This document shows positions 54,449 to 63,937 of a stretch of DNA of 64,000 bases, one piece after another (the first letter of the stretch is position 1; every line of letters begins with the position of its first letter). The notes below the pieces were generated by a model. It worked only from the letters and a program-made list of their open reading frames with translations. It made no database searches and was not told where the DNA came from. The position numbers and the translations under genes are program-made. The stretch spans positions 1,550,001 through 1,614,000 of the forward strand of contig CP051152.1 in NCBI GenBank assembly GCA_003970805.2, in the 5' to 3' direction. This DNA comes from Undibacterium piscinae (GTDB lineage: Bacteria > Pseudomonadota > Gammaproteobacteria > Burkholderiales > Burkholderiaceae_D).

Positions 54449-56234
54449 ATGTTAACCCTGTTTAAATCAACACTCCCACGCTGCGCCCTTGCCCTCAGTG
54501 TGGCTTGCTGCGAATTGGCACTCGCGGTCAATCCGGCTGATCCAAATAAAGTCGTCAGGCAAGCTTTCGAGGCTGCCGACGACGGGTTTGATATGGCAAA
54601 AACCCAGAATTTTTATTCTGGTTGGGTCAGCGAGGCCATACTCGAACCACTGCTTAGCTACGATTATCTGGCTCGCCCTGCCAAACTGATCCCGAAAACG
54701 GTCAGTGCCATGCCAGAAGTGAGCGAAGGCGGCAAAGTTTTCATTTTCAAATTAACGCCTGGCATCTATTTCAGCCCTGATCCTGCGTTCAAGGGCAAAA
54801 GGCGTGAACTGACAGCGCAAGACTATGTGTACACATTTAAACGCCTGCTCGATCCGGCCAATCGATCACCCAATGCCAGCTTCATAGACGGCAAAATTCT
54901 GGGAATGGACCAAGTTCAGGAACAAGCAAAAAAAATCCGGCAAATTTGATTACGACATGCCCGTTGCTGGCTTGCAGGCCACTGATAAATATACGCTACG
55001 GGTAGAACTGAAAGCTACAGATTACAACTTCCTGTATATCGTTGCTTACGGCGCATTTGGCGCGGTAGCAAAAGAGGTGATTGATACCTATGGTGATCAA
55101 TCGGGTCTGCATCCGGTCGGCACCGGTCCGTATATGATAGAGAAATATTCACCGCGGCATAAAATCATGCTGACCGCCAACCCTGAATACCCTGGCTATA
55201 CCTGGGATTTCAAATCATCCGGCAGCGCATGGGACGATCAGATCGTCAAGGATATGAAGGGTAAGAAAATGCCGCAGGTCGGCAAAATCGAGATCAATAT
55301 CATTGAGGAAGAACAGTCACGCTGGCTGGCATTTCAGGACAAACAACTCGACATAGACAAGATGCCGCAGATCGCAGCACCTACCGTACTCGATGGCGAC
55401 AAACTGAAACCTAGCTTTGCCAGTCAAGGCATCAGGATGGACAGGGTAACGGACACAGGTATTACTTACACCGTATTTAATATGCGCGATCCTGTAGTCG
55501 GTGGTTATACCAAGGACAAAATAGCCTTGCGGCGTGCGATCGCCATGGTCTACAACAATGCCGACGAGATTGCCCAGATGCGCCTAGGGCAGGCAGTCAA
55601 AGCGCAAGCCATCATACCGCCTGGCGTAGTTGGGCATAACCCGGCCTATCGCAGTAGCCTGGCCTACGATATACCGCTGGCGAATAAGTTACTTGATCAC
55701 TTTGCGTATAAACGAGGAGCCGACGGTTACCGTAATATGCCGGACGGCACGCCCCTGCTGATTAGAAAAACCATAGAACCCGCCGCCGACCGCAAAGTCC
55801 AGGCGGAGATTCTCAAGCGCGGTATGGATCAGCTCGGCGTACGGATAGAATTCATCACCGGAAATTTTGCCGACAATCTTAAGGCAGCTTCCGGCTGTAA
55901 GCTATCGATGTGGGGTGGCGCCTGGATGGCGGATTTCCCCGATGGCGAGAATTTCCTGCAATTGCTGTATGGCCCAAAAGCCGGACAAGGCAATCATGCC
56001 TGCTATGAGTCACCCGCTTATGACGCTCTATACAAAAAAGCGATCTCACTACCTTTAGGCGAACAGCGCAATCAAGTGTACGAACAAATGAGTCGTCAAA
56101 TGGAGGCCGATACCCCCTGGGCCCTGCACTCCACCCGCATACGCAGTTGGTTGATACGTCCATGGATCAAGGGCTACAAGAAACATCCGATTTTACATTC
56201 CGACTGGGCTTACATCGACGTGGAAAAAAATTGA
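54449..56234 (+). CDS. Peptide ABC transporter substrate-binding protein 1 (SBP family 5, frameshift)
   Basis: A periplasmic binding protein of about 595 codons, family 5 (DppA/OppA-like). The signal is near the N-terminus (RCALALSVACCELALAV), followed by NPADPNKVVRQAF and LEPLLSYDYLARPAKLIPKTVS, typical of the family. At 54928-54935 a run of eight A shifts the frame. Dropping one A joins QEQAKK to SGKFDYDMPVAGLQATDKYTLRVELKATDYNF. The rest reads to a normal end. It is about as similar in layout to the next gene as to any family member, which indicates tandem duplication. It should deliver peptides to the permeases downstream. Confidence 0.88.
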
Positions 56235-56321
56235 CGACAACAGGCCGGGCGCTTGCCGCCCTATCCCATTATCGTTACTCATCGTCTTATTGCAAACCGT
56301 TCAGAACATTTCCAAATAAAA

Positions 56322-58214
56322 ATGAAATCACTCATACCGCCTTGCCAGCTATATCAACCATATCAACGCCCCATCAATCATTCCCTTAACCCAGTCAAGC
56401 ACTTTATACGCAGTATCACACGCAATGGAAAAACCCTCATTAGCCTCGGATTAATCGCGCTATTCCAGATGCCGGCGGCACATGCGGCCACTAACCCTGC
56501 CGATCCTGACAAAGTTCTTAAATGGGTATTTAACGTCGCCGAAACCGGCTTTGATCCTGGTGCCGTGCGCGACCAGTATTCGAATGGCGTCAATTACGCG
56601 ATCTTCGAAGCCCTGTACAGTTACGACTACCTGGCCAATCCCGCCAAACTGGTGCCGAAAACAGCTGAAGCCTTACCCGAGGTATCGGCTGACAGCAAGA
56701 CTTATACGATCAAGCTTAAGAAAGGCATCTACTTCACGCCCGACGAGGCCTTCAAAGGCAAACGGCGCGAACTGACGATGGCGGACTATATCTATACCTT
56801 TAAGCGCTTGCTAGACCCGCGTCTGGCCTCGGCACATTCTTGGTTATTCGCGGGGAAAATCGTCGGTCTCGATAAGCTGGCGGAGCAAGCCAGGAAAACC
56901 AATAAATTTGACTACGATAGCAAAATCGCCGGACTGGAATTAGTCGATAAATACACCCTGCGTATCCATCTCAACGAGCCTGACTTCAATCTCGGGCTGA
57001 TCCTTGCGCATAACCCGACCGCTGCCGTGGCACGCGAAGTGATAGAAAAATATCAGGACACGCAAGGCCAGGTCATGTCCAATCCGGTGGGTACCGGCCC
57101 GTATATGCTGGCGGCAAATGAATGGGTACGCGGCGCCAAAATCGTGCTACTGGCAAATCCGGATTATCGCGGCGAGATCTGGAATCACCAGGGCAGCAGC
57201 AGCCCGGAAGATCAAAAGATCATGGCCGTCATGAAGGGCAAGCGCATGCCGCAAATCGGCAGGGTGGAAATCAGCGTCATGATAGAAGATCAGTCACGCT
57301 GGTTAGCCTTTCAAAACGCCGAAGTCGACATGTTTGAACTGGAAGGGCCGTTAGCTCCGCAAGCCTTGGATAAGGACAAGCTGAAACCGGCGCTGGAAAA
57401 AAAAGGGATACAACTATCGCGTATCACCGAACCTGAAGTCACCGTGTATTACTGGAATATGCAAGATCCTGTCTGGGGTGGCCTGAGCAAAGAAAAAATC
57501 GCTTTGCGACGCGCGGTGGCAATGGCCCACAACGTCGATGAAGAGATTGCACTGGTATATAACGGCAATGCACTAGCGCTGGAATTTCCGATTCCGCCGG
57601 GAGTGGTCGGCCACGACCCCAATTACAAAAGCAGCATTCACTATAATCCGGCCGCGGCCAATGCCCTGCTCGATAAATTTGCTTATGCGAAAGGGAAAGA
57701 CGGTTGGCGCAAACTTCCTGATGGCAAACCACTAGAGATACGCTATTCGGCACGCTCGGGGCCGGTAGGCAAATTGCAGACAGAAGTCTGGAAAAAAACC
57801 TATGACTCGCTAGGTATCAAAATGAAGGAAGACCTGCTGCAGTTTTCAGAGTTGCTGAAAGCGGAAAAAAGTTGCCAGTTGCAGACCCGCAATGCGCCCT
57901 GGATCGCTGACTATCCTGACGGCGACAATTTCATGCAGCTGTTTTATGGCGGCAATATCGGAGCCAACAATAATGGCTGTGTGCGGATTCCCGAATATGA
58001 CGCCCTTTATGTAAAAACCCAAACGATGCCCGCTGGTGCAGAGCGCGATACGCTGTATCGCAAGATGGCGCGCATCATGGAGTTCAATGCAGCCCAAAGA
58101 GTCGGCTTTTCACGTTACAAAAATATGCTATCCCACGCCAAAGTCATAGGCTATAAAAAACACCCCATCATTTATGGCGAATGGATGTACTTTGATGTCG
58201 AAAAGACGAAATAG
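56322..58214 (+). CDS. Peptide ABC transporter substrate-binding protein 2 (SBP family 5)
   Basis: A 630-residue periplasmic binding protein paralogous to its upstream neighbour, sharing NPADPDKVLKW, LYSYDYLANPAKLVPKTAEALPEV and KMPQIGRVE-type motifs. The signal peptide is unusually far in (residues about 35-57, LISLGLIALFQMPAAHA), so the true start may be a later codon than the ATG at 56322; none of the later ATGs was clearly better. The C-terminal GDNFMQLFYGGNIGANNNGCVRIPEYDALY segment is typical of ligand-closing loops in this family. The coding sequence has no frameshift. Confidence 0.9.
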   Translation: MKSLIPPCQLYQPYQRPINHSLNPVKHFIRSITRNGKTLISLGLIALFQMPAAHAATNPADPDKVLKWVFNVAETGFDPGAVRDQYSNGVNYAIFEALYSYDYLANPAKLVPKTAEALPEVSADSKTYTIKLKKGIYFTPDEAFKGKRRELTMADYIYTFKRLLDPRLASAHSWLFAGKIVGLDKLAEQARKTNKFDYDSKIAGLELVDKYTLRIHLNEPDFNLGLILAHNPTAAVAREVIEKYQDTQGQVMSNPVGTGPYMLAANEWVRGAKIVLLANPDYRGEIWNHQGSSSPEDQKIMAVMKGKRMPQIGRVEISVMIEDQSRWLAFQNAEVDMFELEGPLAPQALDKDKLKPALEKKGIQLSRITEPEVTVYYWNMQDPVWGGLSKEKIALRRAVAMAHNVDEEIALVYNGNALALEFPIPPGVVGHDPNYKSSIHYNPAAANALLDKFAYAKGKDGWRKLPDGKPLEIRYSARSGPVGKLQTEVWKKTYDSLGIKMKEDLLQFSELLKAEKSCQLQTRNAPWIADYPDGDNFMQLFYGGNIGANNNGCVRIPEYDALYVKTQTMPAGAERDTLYRKMARIMEFNAAQRVGFSRYKNMLSHAKVIGYKKHPIIYGEWMYFDVEKTK

Positions 58215-58342
58215 CCAATAAGTAAGCAACAGGTAAGCAAAAAGCAGCCGACAAGTAATCAGATATAGAAATCCTTTACGCCGGCAACAAATACGCCGGT
58301 GTCAGATCAAACCGTATCCTTTCGAGAATTTAGAGAATAATC

Positions 58343-59281
58343 ATGACAGCCTATATCCTGCGCCGTTTATGGCAAATGGCTCCCACCATGCTGGGAGTAA
58401 TCCTGCTGGTGTTTTTCCTGTTTAACTGGGTAGGCGGCGACCCTGCCTACATTCTGGCCGGCAAAATGTCGAACGCCGAACAGATCGCCAATATCCGCAG
58501 TCAGTTGGGCATAGACCAGCCCTACTACGTTCAGCTATGGATATTCATCAAACAGATTGTCACCTTTGATTTCGGCAATAGCTGGAGTACCGGTGAAGCG
58601 GTTTCCTCCATCATCGGCAGTCGCCTGGGGCCCTCGTTGACGGTCCTGATACCGCTGACCATCATAGAAACCGTAATAGCGATTGCGCTGGCTCTGGCAA
58701 TTGCCTTCAAGCGCGGCAGCTTCACCGACCGCGGTGTGATGATCGCCTGCACGGTCGGCATGTCGATCAGCATACTGGTCTACATCATCGTCGGTCAGTA
58801 TTTCTTTGCCTACCAACTCGGCCTGTTTCCGGTGCAGGGTTGGGGTAACAATTTTACCGAAAACCTGTTTAAGTATTCCGCCCTGCCGATACTGATCGCG
58901 ATGGCAGTCGGCGTCGCTCCCAACCTGCGCTTGTTCCGTACCTTTGTGCTCGATGAAGTCAATCAGGATTACGTACGTACCGCGCGCGCCAAAGGTGTCC
59001 CTGAGCACCGCGTGAAATGGGTGCACGTGTTACGCAACGCTTCCATCCCCATCATTACGCACGTCATGTCCAATCTGCCCTCACTATTGATAGGCGCTTT
59101 TCTGATCGAGCGCTTTTTCTCGATTCCGGGCATAGGCCGTGAAGTCATCCTGGCCGTTGAGCGCAGTGACTTCCCCGTGATTAAGGCCATTACCGTCTAC
59201 GTCGCCGCAGCCACCATGCTGTTCAATCTGTTGACTGACCTGATGTATCAGGCAGTTGATCCGCGCGTACAGTTGAAATAA
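58343..59281 (+). CDS. Peptide ABC transporter permease (DppB/OppB-like)
   Basis: A 312-residue inner-membrane permease with about six helices. It has the family N-terminus (MTAYILRRLWQMAPTMLGVILLVFFLF) and the cytoplasmic EAA loop YVRTARAKGVPEHRVKWVHVLRNASIPIITH, which contacts the ATPase. Two base pairs beyond the shared core vary, as usual. It is separated from the second binding-protein gene by 128 bases and from the next permease by nine. Confidence 0.93.
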   Translation: MTAYILRRLWQMAPTMLGVILLVFFLFNWVGGDPAYILAGKMSNAEQIANIRSQLGIDQPYYVQLWIFIKQIVTFDFGNSWSTGEAVSSIIGSRLGPSLTVLIPLTIIETVIAIALALAIAFKRGSFTDRGVMIACTVGMSISILVYIIVGQYFFAYQLGLFPVQGWGNNFTENLFKYSALPILIAMAVGVAPNLRLFRTFVLDEVNQDYVRTARAKGVPEHRVKWVHVLRNASIPIITHVMSNLPSLLIGAFLIERFFSIPGIGREVILAVERSDFPVIKAITVYVAAATMLFNLLTDLMYQAVDPRVQLK

Positions 59282-59290
59282 GGATCATCC

Positions 59291-60394
59291 ATGAACAATT
59301 CACCAAATAACAATTCCGTTTCACCTGGACTGTGGGCTCTGGCATGGCGCCGCCTGCGCGCCGATAAGGTAGCGATGATCGCGCTAAGCATAGTCAGCGC
59401 CTTCATGCTTATTTTGATACTCTCTGGCACCGGCATGATCGCCGCCGACTGGGAGCAGGAAAGCGGTGTCAGCTATGCGCCACCGGGCTTTGTCGGCGCC
59501 GATACTGCCGGTGCAAAAACGCAGGCGGAGGCACCGCCGCCGGACAATCCGCTCGACCCGCTAGCCGATATCTTACGCCAATTACGCAAGATGCCCGATA
59601 GCCAGATCCCCGTGATCGTCGATGACTACGGTATTACTGATCCGCTCGCCAAAGAGATCAGCGAAATTAATGCTGATCTAGCGAAAACCGGCAAAGCCAG
59701 CGTCGCCGAACGCTTAACCACCCTGCCATTTGGTGCCGATAAATGGGGCCACGACATCATCAAGAAAACTATCAAGGGTGCCGAGACCTCCATCGTAGTC
59801 GGGATCGTCGCCGCTTTCCTGGCGACCTTGCTCGGCACCTTGTTTGGTGCCTTCTCCGGCTATTTCGGCGGCCGTGTCGATGATTTCTTTAACTGGTTTT
59901 ACAGCATCTTCACTTCTATTCCCTACTTGCTATTGATCTTGTCTGTAGCGGCGGTATTGCAACAGAAAGGGATCACAACCATTATCCTGATCCTTGCCTT
60001 CACCGGCTGGACCGGTCCTTTCCGCCTGATCCGCGCCGAATACATGAAGCACAAATCGCGTGAATATGTGTGGGCGGCAGACGCCATAGGCGCTTCGCAT
60101 TTCCGCAAGATGTTCATCCATATTTTTCCTAACATCAGCCATGTGGCGCTGGTGCAAGTGTCGATACTGGTAGTCGGTTTTATTAAGTCTGAGGTGATCT
60201 TGAGTTTCCTTGGCTTTGGCGTGCCGGTCGGCGTGGTGTCCTGGGGCAGCATGCTCAACGAGGCGCAGAACGAATTAATACTGGGTAAATGGTGGCAACT
60301 GGCGGCTGCAACCGGCGCCATGGCAGTACTGGTGACTGCCTTCTCGCTGTTCACCGATGCGCTGCGCGATGCGCTAGACCCTAAGCTGAAATAA
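59291..60394 (+). CDS. Peptide ABC transporter permease (DppC/OppC-like) with extra periplasmic domain
   Basis: A 367-residue permease, about 65 residues longer than most DppC proteins. The extra length is a hydrophilic stretch between the first helix (KVAMIALSIVSAFMLILILSG) and the next (SIVVGIVAAFLATLLGTLFGAF), including PPPDNPLDPLADILRQL, which must lie in the periplasm. The ATPase-contact loop is YVWAADAIGASHFRKMFIHIFPNISH. It is translated with the other transporter genes: nine bases after the first permease and eight before the ATPase gene. Confidence 0.92.
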   Translation: MNNSPNNNSVSPGLWALAWRRLRADKVAMIALSIVSAFMLILILSGTGMIAADWEQESGVSYAPPGFVGADTAGAKTQAEAPPPDNPLDPLADILRQLRKMPDSQIPVIVDDYGITDPLAKEISEINADLAKTGKASVAERLTTLPFGADKWGHDIIKKTIKGAETSIVVGIVAAFLATLLGTLFGAFSGYFGGRVDDFFNWFYSIFTSIPYLLLILSVAAVLQQKGITTIILILAFTGWTGPFRLIRAEYMKHKSREYVWAADAIGASHFRKMFIHIFPNISHVALVQVSILVVGFIKSEVILSFLGFGVPVGVVSWGSMLNEAQNELILGKWWQLAAATGAMAVLVTAFSLFTDALRDALDPKLK

Positions 60395-60402
60395 GGACCA
60401 TC

Positions 60403-62205
60403 ATGAAAACAGATGCATTATTACAAGTTGACAATCTGCGCGTGTCTTTTCGAGTCAACAAAAAAGACAGCGTAGAAACGGTTAAGGGAATTTCCTTCGA
60501 GATCCCGCGCAACGCTACCGTTGCTTTGGTGGGGGAATCTGGTAGCGGCAAGTCGGTCAGTTCGCTGGCAATCATGGGCTTATTGCCTGCGGATACCTCC
60601 AGCATCGCTGCCGATAGCAAAATTATGTTTGAAGGCAGAAGCTTGCTGGAAATGACGATAGACCAAAGACGCCAGCTGTGCGGCAAGGAAATCTCCATGA
60701 TCTTCCAGGAGCCCATGACCTCGCTTAATCCGGTATTTACGGTCGGCTTTCAGATCGCTGAAGTACTGCAACTGCATATGGGCATGAACGCCAAACAGGC
60801 ACGCGTGCGCGCGATTGCCTTACTGGAAGAAGTCGGCATTCCTGATCCGGCCAACAAAGTTGACGCCTACCCCAGCCAGATGTCGGGCGGCCAGCAGCAG
60901 CGCGTGATGATTGCCATGGCGATCGCCTGCGAACCTAAATTACTGATTGCCGATGAGCCCACTACAGCGCTCGACGTCACCATCCAAAAACAAATTATCG
61001 ATCTGATAGAAGCTCTGCGGGTAAAGCATAAGATGTCAGTGCTGTTTATCACCCATGATCTGGCATTGGTAGGAGAAATCGCCGATCACGTGATCGTCAT
61101 GCGCAATGGCGAGATCCGCGAAGCGGGCAAGGTCAGGCAAATATTTGATGAGCCCAAAGACACTTACACGCAAGCGCTGCTGCATTGCCGCCCTACCTTA
61201 GACAGCCGGCCATGGCGGCTGCCGGTGATTGCCGATTTCATCAGCAATCAGGGTGCCGCCACAGAACAAAAACAGCGCCCGCGTGGACTGAAAGGCGATG
61301 AGGATATCGTGCTGGAAGTGAATAATCTAGGCAAGAGCTTTTACACGCGCGAAGGCTTTTTCGGCAAGAAAGAATTCCGGGCGGTAGAGAACGTCTCCTT
61401 CAAGCTGGCCCGCGGCAAGACTTTGGGGGTGGTCGGCGAATCCGGTTCCGGCAAGACCACCGTGGGTCTGACCCTGATGCGCCTGCATCAGGCAAGCAGC
61501 GGTCAGGCGATCTTTGAAGGCAAAGATATCTTGTCGATGTCGAACAAGGATTTTTTACCCTACAAGCGCCGCATACAGATCATCTTTCAAAACCCTTATG
61601 CCTCACTCAACCCGCGCTTTACCATAGGCCAGATCCTGATGGAACCTATGCAAATCCATCGTATCGGTAACAATGATGGTGAAAGAGCCAAAATGGCGCT
61701 AGCCCTGCTCGACAAGGTCAACTTGCCGGCCGCTTCTTTCCACCGCTATCCGCATGAATTTTCCGGTGGACAACGCCAGCGTATCGCGATTGCGCGCTGC
61801 CTGACCATGAAACCGGAAGTGCTGATCTGTGACGAATCGGTGTCTGCGCTGGACGTCTCGGTACAGGCGCAAGTGCTTAACCTGCTACAGGACTTACAGG
61901 AAGAATTTGATCTCTCGTATATCTTTATCTCGCATGATCTGGCAGTAGTCAAATACATCGCCGATCAGGTAATGGTAATGAACCAGGGCAAAGTGGTGGA
62001 ACTGGCCAACTCCGACGATCTGTATCTCAATCCGCAACAGGCGTACACCAAGACCCTGCTCAAGGCGATACCACGCGGTTTGCAGCATTGCAGCATTGAC
62101 TCTGCAGTCCAATATTTGAACTCTGCTTTCTGCGCATGGCAGCGACTTTGCGTCGCCTTTCTTTGCTTCCGTTTCTTTGGGCGACAGCCCTCCATGTCAG
62201 GATAG
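60403..62205 (+). CDS. Fused double ATPase of the peptide ABC transporter (DppD-DppF type); tail replaced near the IS
   Basis: About 600 residues with two ABC modules. The first has Walker A GESGSGKS, signature [12 protein letters not shown] and Walker [13 protein letters not shown]. The second has [21 protein letters not shown] and [11 protein letters not shown]. Both end in the oligopeptide ATPase C-terminal region ([10 protein letters not shown], then [13 protein letters not shown]). Family members stop soon after that point. Here the frame runs on for 40 residues without resemblance ([20 protein letters not shown]) and ends inside the adjacent IS3-type element at 62205. The native stop has therefore probably been lost, while both nucleotide-binding domains are intact. 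Confidence 0.92.
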   Translation: MKTDALLQVDNLRVSFRVNKKDSVETVKGISFEIPRNATVALVGESGSGKSVSSLAIMGLLPADTSSIAADSKIMFEGRSLLEMTIDQRRQLCGKEISMIFQEPMTSLNPVFTVGFQIAEVLQLHMGMNAKQARVRAIALLEEVGIPDPANKVDAYPSQMSGGQQQRVMIAMAIACEPKLLIADEPTTALDVTIQKQIIDLIEALRVKHKMSVLFITHDLALVGEIADHVIVMRNGEIREAGKVRQIFDEPKDTYTQALLHCRPTLDSRPWRLPVIADFISNQGAATEQKQRPRGLKGDEDIVLEVNNLGKSFYTREGFFGKKEFRAVENVSFKLARGKTLGVVGESGSGKTTVGLTLMRLHQASSGQAIFEGKDILSMSNKDFLPYKRRIQIIFQNPYASLNPRFTIGQILMEPMQIHRIGNNDGERAKMALALLDKVNLPAASFHRYPHEFSGGQRQRIAIARCLTMKPEVLICDESVSALDVSVQAQVLNLLQDLQEEFDLSYIFISHDLAVVKYIADQVMVMNQGKVVELANSDDLYLNPQQAYTKTLLKAIPRGLQHCSIDSAVQYLNSAFCAWQRLCVAFLCFRFFGRQPSMSG

Positions 62206-62257
62206 ATGTCGCCTCACTTAATATGATAAAAAGATGGAGGGCGGAAGTCAGGGTAAG

Positions 62258-62746
62258 ATGAAACGTATTCGATATACAGCAGAACAAAGGGAATGGGCGG
62301 TTCAACAAATGATGCCCCCGTTAAACCGAGCAGTGGTGGAATTAGCAAAGGCCACGGGAATTACTACAGTGACGCTACGTGTTTGGCAGAACGTGGCGCG
62401 TGAGGAAGGAAGAATTGTGCCTGGAGATGGTAAACAAAGTGATCGCTGGTCCAGCACGGACAAATTTCGCATCGTGCTAGAGGCTGCAGCACTAAGTGAA
62501 GTAGAGCTATCGGTGTATTGCAGAACCAAAGGCGTCTATCCAGAACAAGTGACGCAATGGCGTTTAGCCTGCGAGCAGACCAATGGACAATTGGTGCAGA
62601 CTAAACCAGATGCCTCACAGACAAAACGCATTGGCGAACTGGAACGCGCCTTAAAAAAGAAAGATGCTGAGTTGGCAGAGTCGGCGGCGCTGCTTGTTTT
62701 AAGAAAAAAAGCCGAGGCGATCTGGGGGAAGGAAAAGGACGAATGA
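62258..62746 (+). CDS. IS3-family transposase OrfA
   Basis: About 162 residues, basic. An N-terminal helix-turn-helix region (YTAEQREWAVQQMMPPLNRAVVELAKATGITTVTLRVWQN) binds the IS ends. A second helix-turn-helix-like region (RIVLEAAALSEVELSVYCRTKGVYPEQVTQWRLA) precedes a leucine/lysine-rich coiled coil (ELERALKKKDAELAESAALL). The stop overlaps the OrfB start in ATGA. OrfB is in the -1 frame, so an OrfAB fusion by frameshifting is possible. An ATG at 62234 is an alternative start. Confidence 0.88.
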   Translation: MKRIRYTAEQREWAVQQMMPPLNRAVVELAKATGITTVTLRVWQNVAREEGRIVPGDGKQSDRWSSTDKFRIVLEAAALSEVELSVYCRTKGVYPEQVTQWRLACEQTNGQLVQTKPDASQTKRIGELERALKKKDAELAESAALLVLRKKAEAIWGKEKDE

Positions 62747-63795
62747 TCAAAGCCCCAGATCGCCTTGAAGCCCTGACATTGATTAATGAAGCGGTTGCCG
62801 CTGGCGCGCGCCAAGACCTTGCTTGCGACATGCTGGGGTTGAGTGTGCGCACCCTACAGCGGTGGCGGCATTCACCACAAGATCGGCGGCCTGATACCAT
62901 GCATCAGTGTCCTGCAAATAAGCTCAATCAAGCAGAACGTGAGGCATTGTTGGCAGCAGCTAACTGCGCCGAATACGCCAGCATGACGCCGCATCAGATT
63001 GTTCCCAAGTTGGCCGACAAAGGAATTTATCTGGCATCGGAATCGACATTTTACCGCGTCATGAAAGCAGCTAATCAAGGACAGCGAAGGGGGCGAAGTA
63101 AGAGCCCGCAGAAACGGCCATTGACAACGCATCAAGCAGATGGACCTAACCAAGTGTGGTGCTGGGATATCACCTGGCTACCAAGCACGGTCAAGGGTAG
63201 ATTCTTTTATTGGTACATGATGAAAGACATCTATAGCCGTAAGCTGGTGGTCAATGAAGTGCATGAAAACGAATCGTCAGAACATGCCAGTCACTTGTTG
63301 TGGCGCGGTTGTTTGCGTGAACAAATAGCCGGCAAACCACTGGTGCTGCATTCCGACAATGGCACGGCTATGAAAGGGGCGAACATGCTCTCCGCCATGT
63401 ACGATCTTGGTGTGGTTCCGTCTTTTAGCCGACCACGTGTCAGCAACGATAACGCCTACGCCGAAGCATTATTTCGTACTGCGAAGTATTGCCCGCAGTG
63501 GCCAGAACGGCCATTCGACACCTTGGAAGAAGCGCGTCTCTGGGTACATGAATTCGTCAAATGGTATAACGAAGAACATTGCCATAGCGGCTTGAAATAC
63601 GTCACTCCAGATCAGCGCCATCGTGGGCAAGCAAGTGTGTTACTTCAGCAGCGTGCACAGGTCTATCAACTAGCCCGTAAAAAAAATCCTCGACGCTGGT
63701 CTGGAGAAACGAGAGATTGGACATTAGGCAGTACTGTCTACTTGAATCCTGAACGAGCTCAGATGCAAGAGAAAGATTATATGAAAGCAGCTTAA
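62743..63795 (+). CDS. IS3-family transposase OrfB (DDE integrase core)
   Basis: A 350-residue transposase with the retroviral-integrase-like fold. It starts with a HTH_21-like segment. The DDE acids are visible as WDITWLPS, LVLHSDNGTAMKG and the E in NAYAEALFRTAKY, 35 residues after the second D, as is typical. The C-terminal WVHEFVKWYNEEHCHSGLKYVTPDQRH ends the core. The reading frame is intact, so the element may be active. Confidence 0.92.
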   Translation: MIKAPDRLEALTLINEAVAAGARQDLACDMLGLSVRTLQRWRHSPQDRRPDTMHQCPANKLNQAEREALLAAANCAEYASMTPHQIVPKLADKGIYLASESTFYRVMKAANQGQRRGRSKSPQKRPLTTHQADGPNQVWCWDITWLPSTVKGRFFYWYMMKDIYSRKLVVNEVHENESSEHASHLLWRGCLREQIAGKPLVLHSDNGTAMKGANMLSAMYDLGVVPSFSRPRVSNDNAYAEALFRTAKYCPQWPERPFDTLEEARLWVHEFVKWYNEEHCHSGLKYVTPDQRHRGQASVLLQQRAQVYQLARKKNPRRWSGETRDWTLGSTVYLNPERAQMQEKDYMKAA

Positions 63796-63827
63796 TTTTA
63801 AACATTAAAGCGACAACTAGCTTGACA

Positions 63828-63937
63828 CACACCGGAAGCAAGAAAAGGAAGTAGCTACCGGGCTACCCCCGGTCGGCAATCGCACATTCAACGACAGAAA
63901 TGGAAATAAAACCAGGCAATAGCAAACCAAAAACAGC
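63828..63937. other. Spacer after the IS, no gene seen
   Basis: This region holds CGGAAGCAAGAAAAGGAAGTAG and a GC-rich hairpin (CTACCGGGCTACCCCCGGTCGG). The first resembles the reverse of the sequence left of the IS, consistent with insertion into a palindromic repeat. Confidence 0.4.

Larger units (their letters stand above)
62195..63827 (+). mobile_element. IS3-family insertion sequence, apparently complete
   Basis: About 1.63 kb with two overlapping genes. Imperfect terminal inverted repeats are visible: the left end TGTCAGGATAGATGTCGC matches, on the other strand, TGTCAAGCTAGTTGTCGC at the right end. No clear target duplication was found in the bases next to these ends. The sequence just outside, on both sides (GGAAGCAAAGAAA and CGGAAGCAAGAAAAGG in opposite orientation), is related, suggesting insertion into a palindromic repeat. 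The element abuts the ABC-ATPase gene. Confidence 0.85.
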
